Source: Candidatus Anoxychlamydiales bacterium | Lineage (GTDB): Bacteria; Chlamydiota; Chlamydiia; Chlamydiales; SM23-39 | DNA length: 7,450 nt | Direction: 5' to 3' | Assembly: GCA_011064905.1 (NCBI GenBank) | Contig: JAAKFW010000073.1 | Location: forward strand, 1 to 7,450 | Shown here: positions 1-7,190 of the stretch, in pieces | Layout of the letters: every line of letters begins with the position of its first letter | Position numbering within the stretch: the stretch's first letter is position 1 | Notes under the pieces: generated by a model | The model's input: the letters and a program-made list of their open reading frames with translations, nothing else | What the model was told of the DNA's origin: nothing | The model's database searches: none | Position numbers and translations under genes: made by a program

Positions 1-50
1 TTAATTGTTTCTAGTTTGGCTATCTTTTTTATTAAGTCCTTTTTTTTCAT
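1..50 (-). CDS. 5' end of an unidentified gene, cut by the window edge
   Basis: Reading leftward from an ATG at 48-50, 16 codons stay open to the window edge and give a lysine-rich start, MKKKDLIKKIAKLETI. An AGGA ribosome binding site (57-60 on the complement) lies about seven A residues before the ATG, and a perfect TATAAT sits at 64-69 on the minus strand, although no good -35 was found and the implied leader is very short. The charged amphipathic beginning is compatible with many small cytosolic proteins (a DNA-binding protein, a chaperone or a coiled-coil protein), so no function is proposed. The gene is divergent from the lipoprotein at 198. Confidence 0.4.
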   Translation of the reverse strand, partial: MKKKDLIKKIAKLETI

Positions 51-197
51 TTTTTTTCCTCTTATTATAAAACGGCTTTATTAATTAATATTGCAATAGC
101 TATGCCAAAGTAAAAAAAATGAATGCTAAGAAATGTTTTTTTTTTATATTATTCAAAATAGAAGCAATTAAAATAAATTTAGCTAATGGGGTAAATT
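51..197. other. Divergent AT-rich intergenic region
   Basis: About 150 bases separate two divergent starts. The region contains a 10-base perfect palindrome, TATTGCAATA (89-98), a T10 tract (136-145), and a -10-like TATATT (145-150) that could serve the plus-strand lipoprotein gene. No convincing -35 hexamer was found for either direction. No RNA gene or recognisable riboswitch is visible. Confidence 0.4.
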
Positions 198-602
198 ATG
201 AATAAAAAAATGCTGAGCTCAATTTTTCTAGCTACATCTTTGATGTTTTTTGTTTCTTGCCAGCAGCAAGATGCAAAAAAAGATGATCAAAAAAAATCAT
301 CATATAGCAGAGAAAGCAGAAAAGGCACATATCAAAAAAGAGGCAAAGGTAGCGATTCTTCTACTATGCCAACTAAAAAATGTCCTAAAGACAAACCTTG
401 TCCTGCTGAGCCTAAAAAAACATGTCCAAGTGGATGTAAAAAAAAATGTTGCATAAATGAAACATCAATTTCTGATAAAGAAGAAGCTATGCTGCAAGAA
501 AAACAAGAAATCATTAGTCTTCAAGATCTTACAAACAAAGGTATGCCTCTAGAAGATTTAAAAGCAGCTATTGAAAGTGATTCTTTAAATATTGGCGAAT
601 AA
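198..602 (+). CDS. Small cysteine-rich lipoprotein, function unknown
   Basis: The 134-residue product begins with a lipoprotein signal peptide: lysines at 3-4, a hydrophobic stretch at about 5-19, and a lipobox ending FVSC with Cys21 as the predicted lipidated residue. Phe at the -3 position of the lipobox is less usual than Leu. The mature part is very polar and Lys/Ser-rich (25-60), followed by a cluster of six cysteines at residues 62, 68, 76, 80, 84 and 85 among Lys and Pro. It ends in an acidic, probably helical tail (92-134). The start is supported by GGGG at 188-191, six bases before the ATG. A strong hairpin terminator follows the stop. The cysteine cluster recalls the small disulfide-bonded envelope lipoprotein OmcA of chlamydiae, but no residue-level homology could be shown. 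Metal binding by the cluster is an alternative. Confidence 0.75.
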   Translation: MNKKMLSSIFLATSLMFFVSCQQQDAKKDDQKKSSYSRESRKGTYQKRGKGSDSSTMPTKKCPKDKPCPAEPKKTCPSGCKKKCCINETSISDKEEAMLQEKQEIISLQDLTNKGMPLEDLKAAIESDSLNIGE

Positions 603-639
603 TATTAAATATTCATTTTAGGATATAGAGTTAAAAACG

Positions 640-669
640 AAAAAAGCCCTTTTCAAAAGGGCTTTTTTT
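640..669. terminator. Bidirectional intrinsic terminator
   Basis: A perfect stem with core GCCCTTT / AAAGGGC and a three-base loop (653-655) is flanked by an A-run on the left and a seven-T run on the right, so it can form a stem plus U-tract on either strand. It lies 38 bases after the lipoprotein stop (plus strand) and about 57 bases after the stop of the convergent MORN-repeat gene (minus strand), and probably ends both transcripts. Confidence 0.9.
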
Positions 670-690
670 GTAAATACCTGACGTTTGAAA

Positions 691-713
691 AATATTTTAA
701 CGTTTAAAATATT
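691..713. repeat. AT-only palindrome downstream of the MORN gene
   Basis: AATATTTTAA and TTAAAATATT form a perfect 10-base inverted repeat around a CGT loop. An ACGTTT-plus-A/T sequence also occurs twice nearby (from 681 and from 700). The palindrome lies between the MORN-gene stop and the strong terminator. It has no GC pairs in the stem, so it would be a weak hairpin; it may be a transcript-end structure or simply a product of composition. Confidence 0.4.
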
Positions 714-726
714 ATTCTATCTGTTT

Positions 727-1749
727 TTATTCTTGAAGAGCTTGGTCGTTATCCATTTTGTCGATCATGTCATAAAAACTAGTTTTATCTGCAATTAGCT
801 TTTCTCTAAAAGAAAATTCTTCGAACCTTTTGATGCTCACCGGTTTGCCTTTGTAATACCATTTGATATGAGTGTCATTATCGTGAAAAATTCTCTCGGA
901 TCCGTGTTTTTTGTCATTTTCCCAATGAACTTGAGCTAGTAAAGATCCATCTTCTTTAAAGTGACGCTCTAAACCTTTTTTAAGACCATTTTCATATAGC
1001 ACTTCAGTGATCTTATTGTTATTTCTATAAACTGCTTTCATTCCATTTAATTTTCCATTATTAAATGTCTGATTAAGCACTATATCACCTTTCTCTGAAT
1101 AGTTTGTCTGCTCTCCATGGAGCTGATAATTTTTAAAGGCCATACTTGACTTGAGCTTTCCATTTGAATGATAAGTATTTCTTGCTTTAAGTTTTCCGTT
1201 TTTTATAGTGTCTTTATATAGAAGCTCACCATTTCTGTCTCTTTTGATTCTAGTGCCTTTATTATCTTCAATTGTAGCTTCTAATTCATTGTTAGGCTTG
1301 AAATACTTTCCATTCACCAATGCAGTATTTTCATATTGCTCTTGTGATATGGGCACTCCTGTCTTATCCCACAAGGTGATTTGAGTTTTATTGTCAGGCT
1401 CATAGGTTTTTTCTCTATAAGGTATTCCAACTTCATCTTGATGAGTCTCTTTTATTATGGTTCCATTATCATAATCATAGATCGTTTCTAAAATTGAGCT
1501 ATTTGGAAAACTATAAGTTGTTAGTCCGTGAAGAGCTCCATTATTGTAGTTATTAGTAACAGTAACACCGTTATCTAAGAGAGTGGTTACAGTTCCTTCT
1601 TTTGTTCTATTTTGCCATTCGTTTTTTGACATATCAAAACCATATTTATGCACGTAATGTTGCGTAACAACATTTGAGTCATTATCATCATGACATGCAA
1701 ATAAAGTTAAAATAATTGTTAGAAAACTTAGCCATTTTAGTATTTTCAT
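727..1749 (-). CDS. MORN-repeat (YwqK-like) lipoprotein
   Basis: The 340-residue protein has a lipoprotein signal (MKILKWLSFL at the start, lipobox LFAC, lipid-anchor Cys19), so it is predicted to be membrane-anchored outside the cytoplasm. The rest is built from degenerate MORN_2-type repeats of about 20-24 residues with the pattern NG-x-L-x-G-x-x-x-x-Y. Examples lie at about 69-81, 183-196, 207-218, 230-241, 253-264 and 275-287. A charged helical tail follows (308-340). Such proteins are often labelled YwqK-family antitoxins in databases, but nothing here suggests a toxin partner. I recall a similar protein (CT474) beside pheT and yidD in Chlamydia trachomatis, which would make this a conserved envelope protein. 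The start has GGGAG six bases upstream (1756-1760 on the complement). The 48-base gap from pheT contains a minus-strand TATAAT (1776-1781) without a clear -35, so the gene may be cotranscribed with pheT. Confidence 0.85.
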   Translation of the reverse strand: MKILKWLSFLTIILTLFACHDDNDSNVVTQHYVHKYGFDMSKNEWQNRTKEGTVTTLLDNGVTVTNNYNNGALHGLTTYSFPNSSILETIYDYDNGTIIKETHQDEVGIPYREKTYEPDNKTQITLWDKTGVPISQEQYENTALVNGKYFKPNNELEATIEDNKGTRIKRDRNGELLYKDTIKNGKLKARNTYHSNGKLKSSMAFKNYQLHGEQTNYSEKGDIVLNQTFNNGKLNGMKAVYRNNNKITEVLYENGLKKGLERHFKEDGSLLAQVHWENDKKHGSERIFHDNDTHIKWYYKGKPVSIKRFEEFSFREKLIADKTSFYDMIDKMDNDQALQE

Positions 1750-1797
1750 TTAAAGCTCCCAAACTTTGATAATCTATTATATTATTTTTAATCCAAA

Positions 1798-4173
1798 CTA
1801 TTTTTCAAGATGTTTTATAATTTCTTTTGTAATTTTTAGATGTTGAGTTTCTATTTCATTGTTAGAAATGGTTTTTGTTGTATCTCTATATATGAATCTA
1901 AAGGTTACATTTTTTTTGTCTTCGACGTTTTTAAAGAGATCTACAAGATATATTTTTTCTAAAATTTTTGAATCTATTTTTTCAAAAAAATCGAAGATGT
2001 TTTGAATATTTAGTTTTTCGTCAATGGTAAGAGTTAAATCTCTAAAAGAACTAGGTAGTTCTGAGATTGCACGGAAATCAACTTGATCAATTTTATTTTG
2101 AAAGATAAACTTTAGATCTAACTCTGCAAAAAACACTCTTTTTTTGATATCAAAAGTTTTTAAAATGTTTGGGTGAACTTCTCCAATTATTGCAAATTCT
2201 TTATTATCTAAAGAGATAGCTGCTTGTTTAAGTGGATGAAAGCCTTTTCTGTTAGATTTATTGAATTTATATTTTTTATCTAAAATTGCGGATAGGGTGT
2301 TTTCTAAGATTCCTTTTAGATCATAAAAATTTACATCAAAATTTGATTTATCCCAAAGGTGGGGATTTCTTTTTCCACTCATTATTAAAGATAGAGTAGA
2401 CCTTTCAAAATATTCATCTTTATTTTTAAAATGAACTTTACTTATTTCATAACCTAAAATATCAAAATTTTTATGATCGTGATTAAATTTAACAACTTCT
2501 AATAAAGAAGGTAGTAGAGAAGGTCTTAAAATAGATTGATCGATAGATTTAAAATGTTTAACACTTACTAAAGAGTCTTTATCTAAGTTTAAAAGAGCAA
2601 TTTCAGAGAGTTTTGGGCTAATAAGATCACAAGTTTTTATCTCTTGGAGAGAACAGCTTCTAAGATAAGATTTGATCTCTCTTTCGAATAGATACTCTTC
2701 TGATACGGGAGCATTTGAGCTGCGATAAGTTGGGTTTACATTTGTTATATTGTTATATCCAAAGATTCTAGCTATCTCTTCTATTAAATCGATTTCATGA
2801 GAAATATCGTTTCTATAAGATGGAATTTGAACTAAGATAGCATCTTCATTTTTCTCAAGAATTTTAAAGTCTAGTCTTTCAAAAATATCTATTATTTCAT
2901 TTTCTGATACTTTTGTTCCTAGTGTCTTTTGAGCTTTTTGAACTCTTATTGATATTTTGTTTTCTGGAAATTTATCTTTTTTAATATCGATTTTTCCTTT
3001 TAGAATTTTTCCATTAGCTATATCAGCAATAAGAGTTGCTAAATAATCGATAGCAATTGGGATCATATTAGGATCTATTGACTTTTCAAAACGAATAGAG
3101 CTTTGAGTTTTTAAATTTAAAAGTTTTGAAGTTTTTCTAATAGAGGTAGAATCGAAAGCCGCTGCTTCTAAAACTATTTTTTTTGTGCTATTAGTTACAG
3201 AGGAATTTAGTCCTCCTATAACTCCTGCTATAGCAACTGTTTTTTTTCCATCTTTTATAACCAAAGAATTTTTAGGGATTTTTCTTTTCTCTTCGTCTAG
3301 AGAGATAAAATCAATCTCTTCATCATTCATTGTAACTTTTAACTCATGGTTTTCTAATTTATCAAAATCAAAAGCGTGCATAGGGTGGTTGAATTTTAAC
3401 ATTATGTAGTTTGTTGCATCTACAACGTTATTAATAGATCTAAAACCACATGATTCTAACTCACTTTTTAACCAATATGGAGATGGGCCAATATTCACAT
3501 TTTCGATAATTCTAGCAGCGTATCTTTTGCATCTTTGATCTTCAATTGTGACTTTTAGTAATTTTTCAATATTATCTGGAGCTTCTTCTTTTAAGTTTAG
3601 CGCAGGCATTTTTATTTTTTTCTTGCTCAAGCAAGCGAGCTCTCTTGAAAGGCCGATAGCTGACATGAGATGACCTAAATTAGGAGTTAAAGAAATCTCA
3701 AAGGTAGGGTCGGCTAAAATAGATAGATCTTTTCCAATTTCAAAATCGTTATCAAATTCTAAGATCCCATCTTTATCTTCTGATAGGTTTAACTCAGAAG
3801 CAGAGCAAAGCATTCCAAAAGATTCTACTTCTCTTAGCTTTGCTTCTTTTATTTTAAAAATATTTCCTTTTTCATCCGTTAGGGTAGCTCCAACTTTTGC
3901 AAAAGCTGTGATCAAATCTTTTCTACAGTTTTTAGCTCCGCACACTACCTGAAAAGTCGCTTTGCCATCTGTAACTTTTGCAATTACTAAATTATCAGCT
4001 TTGGGATGTTTTTGGATATCTAGCACTTTTACAGAAAAAACATTTGTAAAAGAGGGGATTTCATTTTCAATTTTATCAACTTCTATTCCAGCTGATGTGA
4101 AAAGGTGAGCTATATCTTTAGGATCTTGCTTGATATCTAAAAATTCTTTTAACAAAGATAGGGTAACTTTCAT
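1798..4173 (-). CDS. pheT: Phenylalanyl-tRNA synthetase beta subunit
   Basis: This is the beta subunit of the alpha2-beta2 enzyme that charges tRNA-Phe in the cytoplasm. The 791 residues match the usual full bacterial length and domain order. An EMAPII-like tRNA-binding domain (about 40-150) includes HPKADNLVIAKV (56-67) and VVCGAKN (76-82). The B3/4 editing domain (about 210-385) includes INNVVDATNY (247-256) and HPMHAFDFD (263-271). A B5 domain (about 405-475) carries PSYRNDISHEIDLIEEIARI (451-470). The catalytic-like core spans about 480-690. The C-terminal anticodon-binding FDX-ACB domain (about 703-791) includes LPSSFRDLTLTID (706-718) and TFRFIYRDTTKT (757-768). No break or missing domain was seen. 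The upstream sequence has only a weak purine-rich element (AGAGAAA) as ribosome binding site. pheS is not adjacent within this window, as in chlamydiae but unlike the common pheST operon. yidD lies 125 bases upstream on the same strand. Confidence 0.97.
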   Translation of the reverse strand: MKVTLSLLKEFLDIKQDPKDIAHLFTSAGIEVDKIENEIPSFTNVFSVKVLDIQKHPKADNLVIAKVTDGKATFQVVCGAKNCRKDLITAFAKVGATLTDEKGNIFKIKEAKLREVESFGMLCSASELNLSEDKDGILEFDNDFEIGKDLSILADPTFEISLTPNLGHLMSAIGLSRELACLSKKKIKMPALNLKEEAPDNIEKLLKVTIEDQRCKRYAARIIENVNIGPSPYWLKSELESCGFRSINNVVDATNYIMLKFNHPMHAFDFDKLENHELKVTMNDEEIDFISLDEEKRKIPKNSLVIKDGKKTVAIAGVIGGLNSSVTNSTKKIVLEAAAFDSTSIRKTSKLLNLKTQSSIRFEKSIDPNMIPIAIDYLATLIADIANGKILKGKIDIKKDKFPENKISIRVQKAQKTLGTKVSENEIIDIFERLDFKILEKNEDAILVQIPSYRNDISHEIDLIEEIARIFGYNNITNVNPTYRSSNAPVSEEYLFEREIKSYLRSCSLQEIKTCDLISPKLSEIALLNLDKDSLVSVKHFKSIDQSILRPSLLPSLLEVVKFNHDHKNFDILGYEISKVHFKNKDEYFERSTLSLIMSGKRNPHLWDKSNFDVNFYDLKGILENTLSAILDKKYKFNKSNRKGFHPLKQAAISLDNKEFAIIGEVHPNILKTFDIKKRVFFAELDLKFIFQNKIDQVDFRAISELPSSFRDLTLTIDEKLNIQNIFDFFEKIDSKILEKIYLVDLFKNVEDKKNVTFRFIYRDTTKTISNNEIETQHLKITKEIIKHLEK

Positions 4174-4298
4174 AACTTTAAAATTTCTCTATATATTTTA
4201 ATTACTTATTTTAGCTTAGTCTTTTTTTTATATAAATGATTAATTTCTCTTATCTAATACCAAAAAAATAAAATACTTTTGTTCACACGGGCTTCTCC
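4174..4298. other. Gap between yidD and pheT
   Basis: This 125-base, very AT-rich spacer would hold the pheT leader and any pheT promoter. On the minus strand it contains A/T-rich -10-like stretches (such as TAAAAT and TATATA) but no -35/-10 pair with good spacing. No hairpin terminator is evident after yidD, so read-through from yidD into pheT is possible. No phenylalanine-codon leader peptide or T-box element was recognised. Confidence 0.35.
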
Positions 4299-4505
4299 TT
4301 ACACAGGGTCGTCTCCACCTTTATGAAAGGGATGGCATTTAAATATTCTCTTGATAGTTAAAAAAAACGCTTTTATACTCGAATACTTTTTAAATGTCCC
4401 TATGGCATATTCAGAGCATGTTGGGTTGAATCTACACCTAGATCTGATATGAGGGCGAACAATCAACTGATAGGTGCGTATGAGAAATATAAAAATCTTT
4501 TTCAT
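4299..4505 (-). CDS. yidD: YidD membrane protein insertion efficiency factor
   Basis: The 68-residue product matches the small YidD family (formerly UPF0161, PF01809). It has a basic and hydrophobic N terminus (1-17), the YQLIVRPHI segment (12-20), the signature CRFNPTCSEYA (24-34) and a C-terminal CHPFHKGGDDPV (57-68). The three conserved cysteines are 24, 30 and 57. Family members associate with the inner face of the membrane and assist YidC in inserting membrane proteins; that role comes from work in other bacteria. The gene is complete. No strong ribosome binding site is visible before the ATG. Its first 26 bases overlap the divergent peptidase gene if that gene starts at 4480. yidD usually lies near rpmH, rnpA and yidC; here it lies by pheT, an arrangement I recall for chlamydiae. 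Confidence 0.96.
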   Translation of the reverse strand: MKKIFIFLIRTYQLIVRPHIRSRCRFNPTCSEYAIGTFKKYSSIKAFFLTIKRIFKCHPFHKGGDDPV

Positions 4506-6135
4506 GAGTGTTTTATTTCTTTTGTCTACTATAGTATATGCTTTAGACGAGGTTAATATGAATCAAAATAATTTTCAAAATTTTTTAGATGATTTTATAT
4601 CTAAAGTTGAACTTAAAGAAGAGCAATTAAATAGGGCTGTATGGATATTAGAAACGACTGGCTCAAAAGATGCTGCATCTTTAGTTGGATCTTTAAGCTC
4701 TGAGTTAAAAATTTTATTTAGTGATAAAGATATTTATGAAAAGATAGTTTCTTTTAATAAAGAAGAAGAGATAGATCCTCTATTAAAAAGACAGATCCAC
4801 ATTCTAATAAATGCTTTTAAAGGAAATATGCTTCCAAAAGAGATTTTACATGAAATATCTACAAAAGAGGCTGCTTTAAATCAGATATATGCAAATTTTA
4901 GAGCAAAAATTGATGGAAAAGTTTATTCAGAAAACTCCCTTAGAGACATTTTAAGAAAAGAAAAATCAGTTGATCTTAGAAAAAAAGCTTGGGATGCATC
5001 AAAAATAGTTGGGATAGAGCTAGCTCCTAAAATAGTAGAGCTTGCCCATCTTCGAAATAAAGCAGCGAATAATCTTGGATATCAAAACTATTTTGAGATG
5101 ATGCTTGATTTATCTGACATTAATAAAATAAAACTTCTTAAAACTTTTGATGATTTAAAAAATAAAACAGATGAGTCATTTAATAAAATACTTTTGCATG
5201 TAAATGAAACTCTCTCAAATGAATTTAAAGTATCTTTAGATGAGATAGGGCCTTGGGCATATAAAGATCCTTTTTGTCAAATGGATCCAATTGAGACTTC
5301 AAAATTAAATGAGCTTTTTCAAGATAAAGATCTTTTAAAAATTTCTAAATCTTTTTATGAGCAGATGGGTTTTAAAGTTGATGATTTAATAGATGGTAGC
5401 GATCTCTATGAAAGAGATGGTAAAAATCAGCATGCATTTTGCATAAGTGTAAACAGAAAAAAAGATGTCAGAACTTTAAATAACATAAAACCCAATGTTC
5501 AGTGGATGGAGACCCTTTTACATGAGTTTGGTCATGGAATATATGATTTAGAGATCGATGAGAATCTACCTTGGCTCTTAAGAGAGCATCCTCATATTTT
5601 GACTACAGAAGCTATTGCTCTTTTGATGGGAAGGCAGGTCTATACTAAAGAATTTTTAAGAGATTTTTTAGATGTTAAAGATGAAAAAATCTTTAATGAA
5701 GTGGAAAATGGTTTAAAAAGAAGACAGCTGTTTTTTTCAAGATCAGCTTTTATGATAACAGAGTTTGAAGCAAAAATGTATGAAGATCCAAATCAAGATT
5801 TAAACACTCTTTGGTGGGATCTTTATGAAAAATATTATAATAGTCCAAGACCCAAAGATAGAGAAGATAAAGCTGATTGGGCTGCTAAATACCATGTAGG
5901 CTTAGCTCCGGTATATTATTATAGTTATCTCTTAGGAGAAGTTTTTGCATCTACTTTGCAAAAACAGCTACTAGATGTAGCCAAAGATGATAATATTTGG
6001 AAAAAAGATGCTGCTATCTTTTTAAAAGATAAGATGTTTTCACATGGAAGTAAGTATAGATGGGATCAGTTAATTGAAAATGTTTTAGATAGTCCGTTTT
6101 CAATAGATGATTGGGTTGAAGAGTGCTCTAGATAA
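4480..6135 (+). CDS. Zinc metallopeptidase, M2/M3 gluzincin type, possibly exported
   Basis: From the ATG at 4480 the product has 551 residues. It carries the zinc motif HEFGH (348-352), with catalytic Glu349, and a third-ligand Glu377 in LREHPHILTTEAIALLMGR (367-385). Near the C terminus, H472 followed by VYYYSYLLGEVFA (478-490) resembles the substrate-binding His/Tyr region of thimet-type M3 peptidases and of M2 peptidases. It probably cleaves peptides or dipeptides; the substrate is unknown. The first 22 residues look like a signal peptide (basic start, hydrophobic FFMSVLFLLSTIV, possible cleavage after VYA). AGG lies five bases before this ATG (4472-4474). A GTG at 4474 would add two residues. 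A competing start at 4558 has a better GAGG five bases upstream (4549-4552) and would give a 525-residue cytosolic protein that does not overlap yidD. All active-site residues appear intact. Confidence 0.88.
   Translation: MRNIKIFFMSVLFLLSTIVYALDEVNMNQNNFQNFLDDFISKVELKEEQLNRAVWILETTGSKDAASLVGSLSSELKILFSDKDIYEKIVSFNKEEEIDPLLKRQIHILINAFKGNMLPKEILHEISTKEAALNQIYANFRAKIDGKVYSENSLRDILRKEKSVDLRKKAWDASKIVGIELAPKIVELAHLRNKAANNLGYQNYFEMMLDLSDINKIKLLKTFDDLKNKTDESFNKILLHVNETLSNEFKVSLDEIGPWAYKDPFCQMDPIETSKLNELFQDKDLLKISKSFYEQMGFKVDDLIDGSDLYERDGKNQHAFCISVNRKKDVRTLNNIKPNVQWMETLLHEFGHGIYDLEIDENLPWLLREHPHILTTEAIALLMGRQVYTKEFLRDFLDVKDEKIFNEVENGLKRRQLFFSRSAFMITEFEAKMYEDPNQDLNTLWWDLYEKYYNSPRPKDREDKADWAAKYHVGLAPVYYYSYLLGEVFASTLQKQLLDVAKDDNIWKKDAAIFLKDKMFSHGSKYRWDQLIENVLDSPFSIDDWVEECSR
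4528..4556 (-). promoter_or_regulatory. Candidate yidD promoter
   Basis: On the minus strand TTAACC (4551-4556, four of six matches to the -35 consensus) is separated by exactly 17 bases from TATAGT (4528-4533, five of six matches to the -10). Transcription would begin near 4521, about 16 bases before the yidD start. The element lies in the signal-peptide coding part of the peptidase gene if that uses its upstream start. This is a consensus match only. Confidence 0.4.
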
Positions 6136-6143
6136 CTTAAGTA

Positions 6144-7190
6144 TTATTGCTCATTAACAAAGTCTTTAAGGTGGTAGGTTCTTTTTGCAGTAGCCCCAAA
6201 AGATTCTATCATATCTAATTCTTGAAGTCTTGAGAGCTCTCTTTGAAGGGTTCGTTTACTGATAGTTGGGCAAACATCCATAAAATCTTGGAGGGTAAAA
6301 GGCCCTTCTAGAGCAAGTTCAAGAGCTTTTTTCTGATTTTCAGAGAGTTTTTTTTCATTGCAAAACAGATCAAGTTTTATTTTACTCTCAGTGCTATGTT
6401 GCAATTCTTTTAATTGAGTTGTTAGACCTAGACAAAAATATTCTAACCATTTAGTCATATCGAGATTATTTTCTCTAACAGACTGTATAGCTAAATAATA
6501 TTTTTGTCTTTCCCTATCGTAATATTCACTTATTGTAAAAAGTCGTTTAAAGTCATATCCAGTTTTGTAAAGATATAAAGTTGAAAGTAGCCTAGCTGTT
6601 CTACCATTACCATCTAAAAAAGGATGAATATGAACGAATTGAAACTGAATAATTCCAGATATTAGAATAGGATGGATTTCTTTTTCATTCTCGAGCCATT
6701 CAACAAGTTCTTTCATCATAATGGGAACATCATAAGCTGGAGGAGGTGTATAAATTATTTCATGAGTCTTTGAATTAACCACAAAATTCTGGACTTTTCT
6801 ATATTCCCCTGGCATAGCAGAGTTACCTCTAACATTTTGTACTAAAATTGAATGAATTTGTCTAACAAGGCCTTCGGTGATTGGTTTTTTCTCTTGTAAG
6901 TAAGTAGAGACAAATTCAAAAGCTGTTTTGTAATTTAAAAGTTCTTGTTTATCGTCAGGGTTAACTTTTGAGACTTTTTTCCCTTCGAGTAGTTTTTTTG
7001 ATTGCTCTAAAGATAAGTGAGTTCCTTCAATATGAGTAGTATGGTGAGCTTCCAAAATCAGAGCTTTTTTTTGCATGAATGCTAGCCAATCCTCAGTTAA
7101 ACGGGCCGCATCTAAAAAGCCTCTTGATCTTTCAATCTGAGTTAGAGCTTTATTGATTTTATTTGATATTGTAAATTTTGGTTTAAACAT
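6144..7190 (-). CDS. fic: Fic-family AMP-transferase with C-terminal winged helix (class II)
   Basis: The 348-residue protein should transfer AMP from ATP to hydroxyl side chains of a target protein and acts in the cytosol. The N-terminal part (about 8-90) contains the inhibitory motif TTHIEG (51-56), an (S/T)xxxE(G/N) motif whose Glu55 normally blocks ATP binding; this places it in class II. The Fic core contains the flap region EIIYTPPPAYDVP (144-156) and a complete catalytic motif HPFLDGNGRTAR (189-200) with His189. A C-terminal winged helix-turn-helix (about 285-342, with ISKRTLQRELSRLQELDMIE at 310-329) suggests DNA binding. The start fits the family N terminus; GAGAGG lies about 12 bases upstream, inside a hairpin loop. 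A good promoter and repeated operator-like sites lie upstream. The gene converges with the peptidase gene, with 8 bases between stops. The target protein cannot be deduced. Confidence 0.95.
   Translation of the reverse strand: MFKPKFTISNKINKALTQIERSRGFLDAARLTEDWLAFMQKKALILEAHHTTHIEGTHLSLEQSKKLLEGKKVSKVNPDDKQELLNYKTAFEFVSTYLQEKKPITEGLVRQIHSILVQNVRGNSAMPGEYRKVQNFVVNSKTHEIIYTPPPAYDVPIMMKELVEWLENEKEIHPILISGIIQFQFVHIHPFLDGNGRTARLLSTLYLYKTGYDFKRLFTISEYYDRERQKYYLAIQSVRENNLDMTKWLEYFCLGLTTQLKELQHSTESKIKLDLFCNEKKLSENQKKALELALEGPFTLQDFMDVCPTISKRTLQRELSRLQELDMIESFGATAKRTYHLKDFVNEQ

Noticed and set aside
119..205. Plus-strand 28-codon reading frame overlapping the lipoprotein start
   Set aside because: It has no ribosome binding site and encodes a phenylalanine-rich run from the T10 tract. 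Its stop overlapping the lipoprotein start would allow translational coupling, but nothing else supports it.
250..456. Plus-strand reading frame inside the cysteine-rich lipoprotein gene
   Set aside because: It is an alternative frame of an A-rich coding region; the lipoprotein frame has the signal peptide, ribosome binding site and terminator.
332..514. Antisense reading frame under the lipoprotein gene
   Set aside because: It has no recognisable protein features or ribosome binding site and is fully explained by the plus-strand gene.
727..1749. Antitoxin of a toxin-antitoxin pair (YwqK label)
   Set aside because: The protein is a lipoprotein with MORN repeats, and neither neighbour (pheT, or the convergent lipoprotein gene behind a terminator) looks like a toxin.
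3185..3409. Plus-strand 74-codon reading frame inside pheT
   Set aside because: It is antisense to the conserved B3/4 domain coding sequence and is a shadow of pheT.
4280..4298. GGAG followed by GTG-TGA just after the yidD stop (minus strand)
   Set aside because: It resembles a start-stop minimal frame and repeats the CCxGTGTxA pattern of the yidD end, but a two-codon frame is most likely chance.
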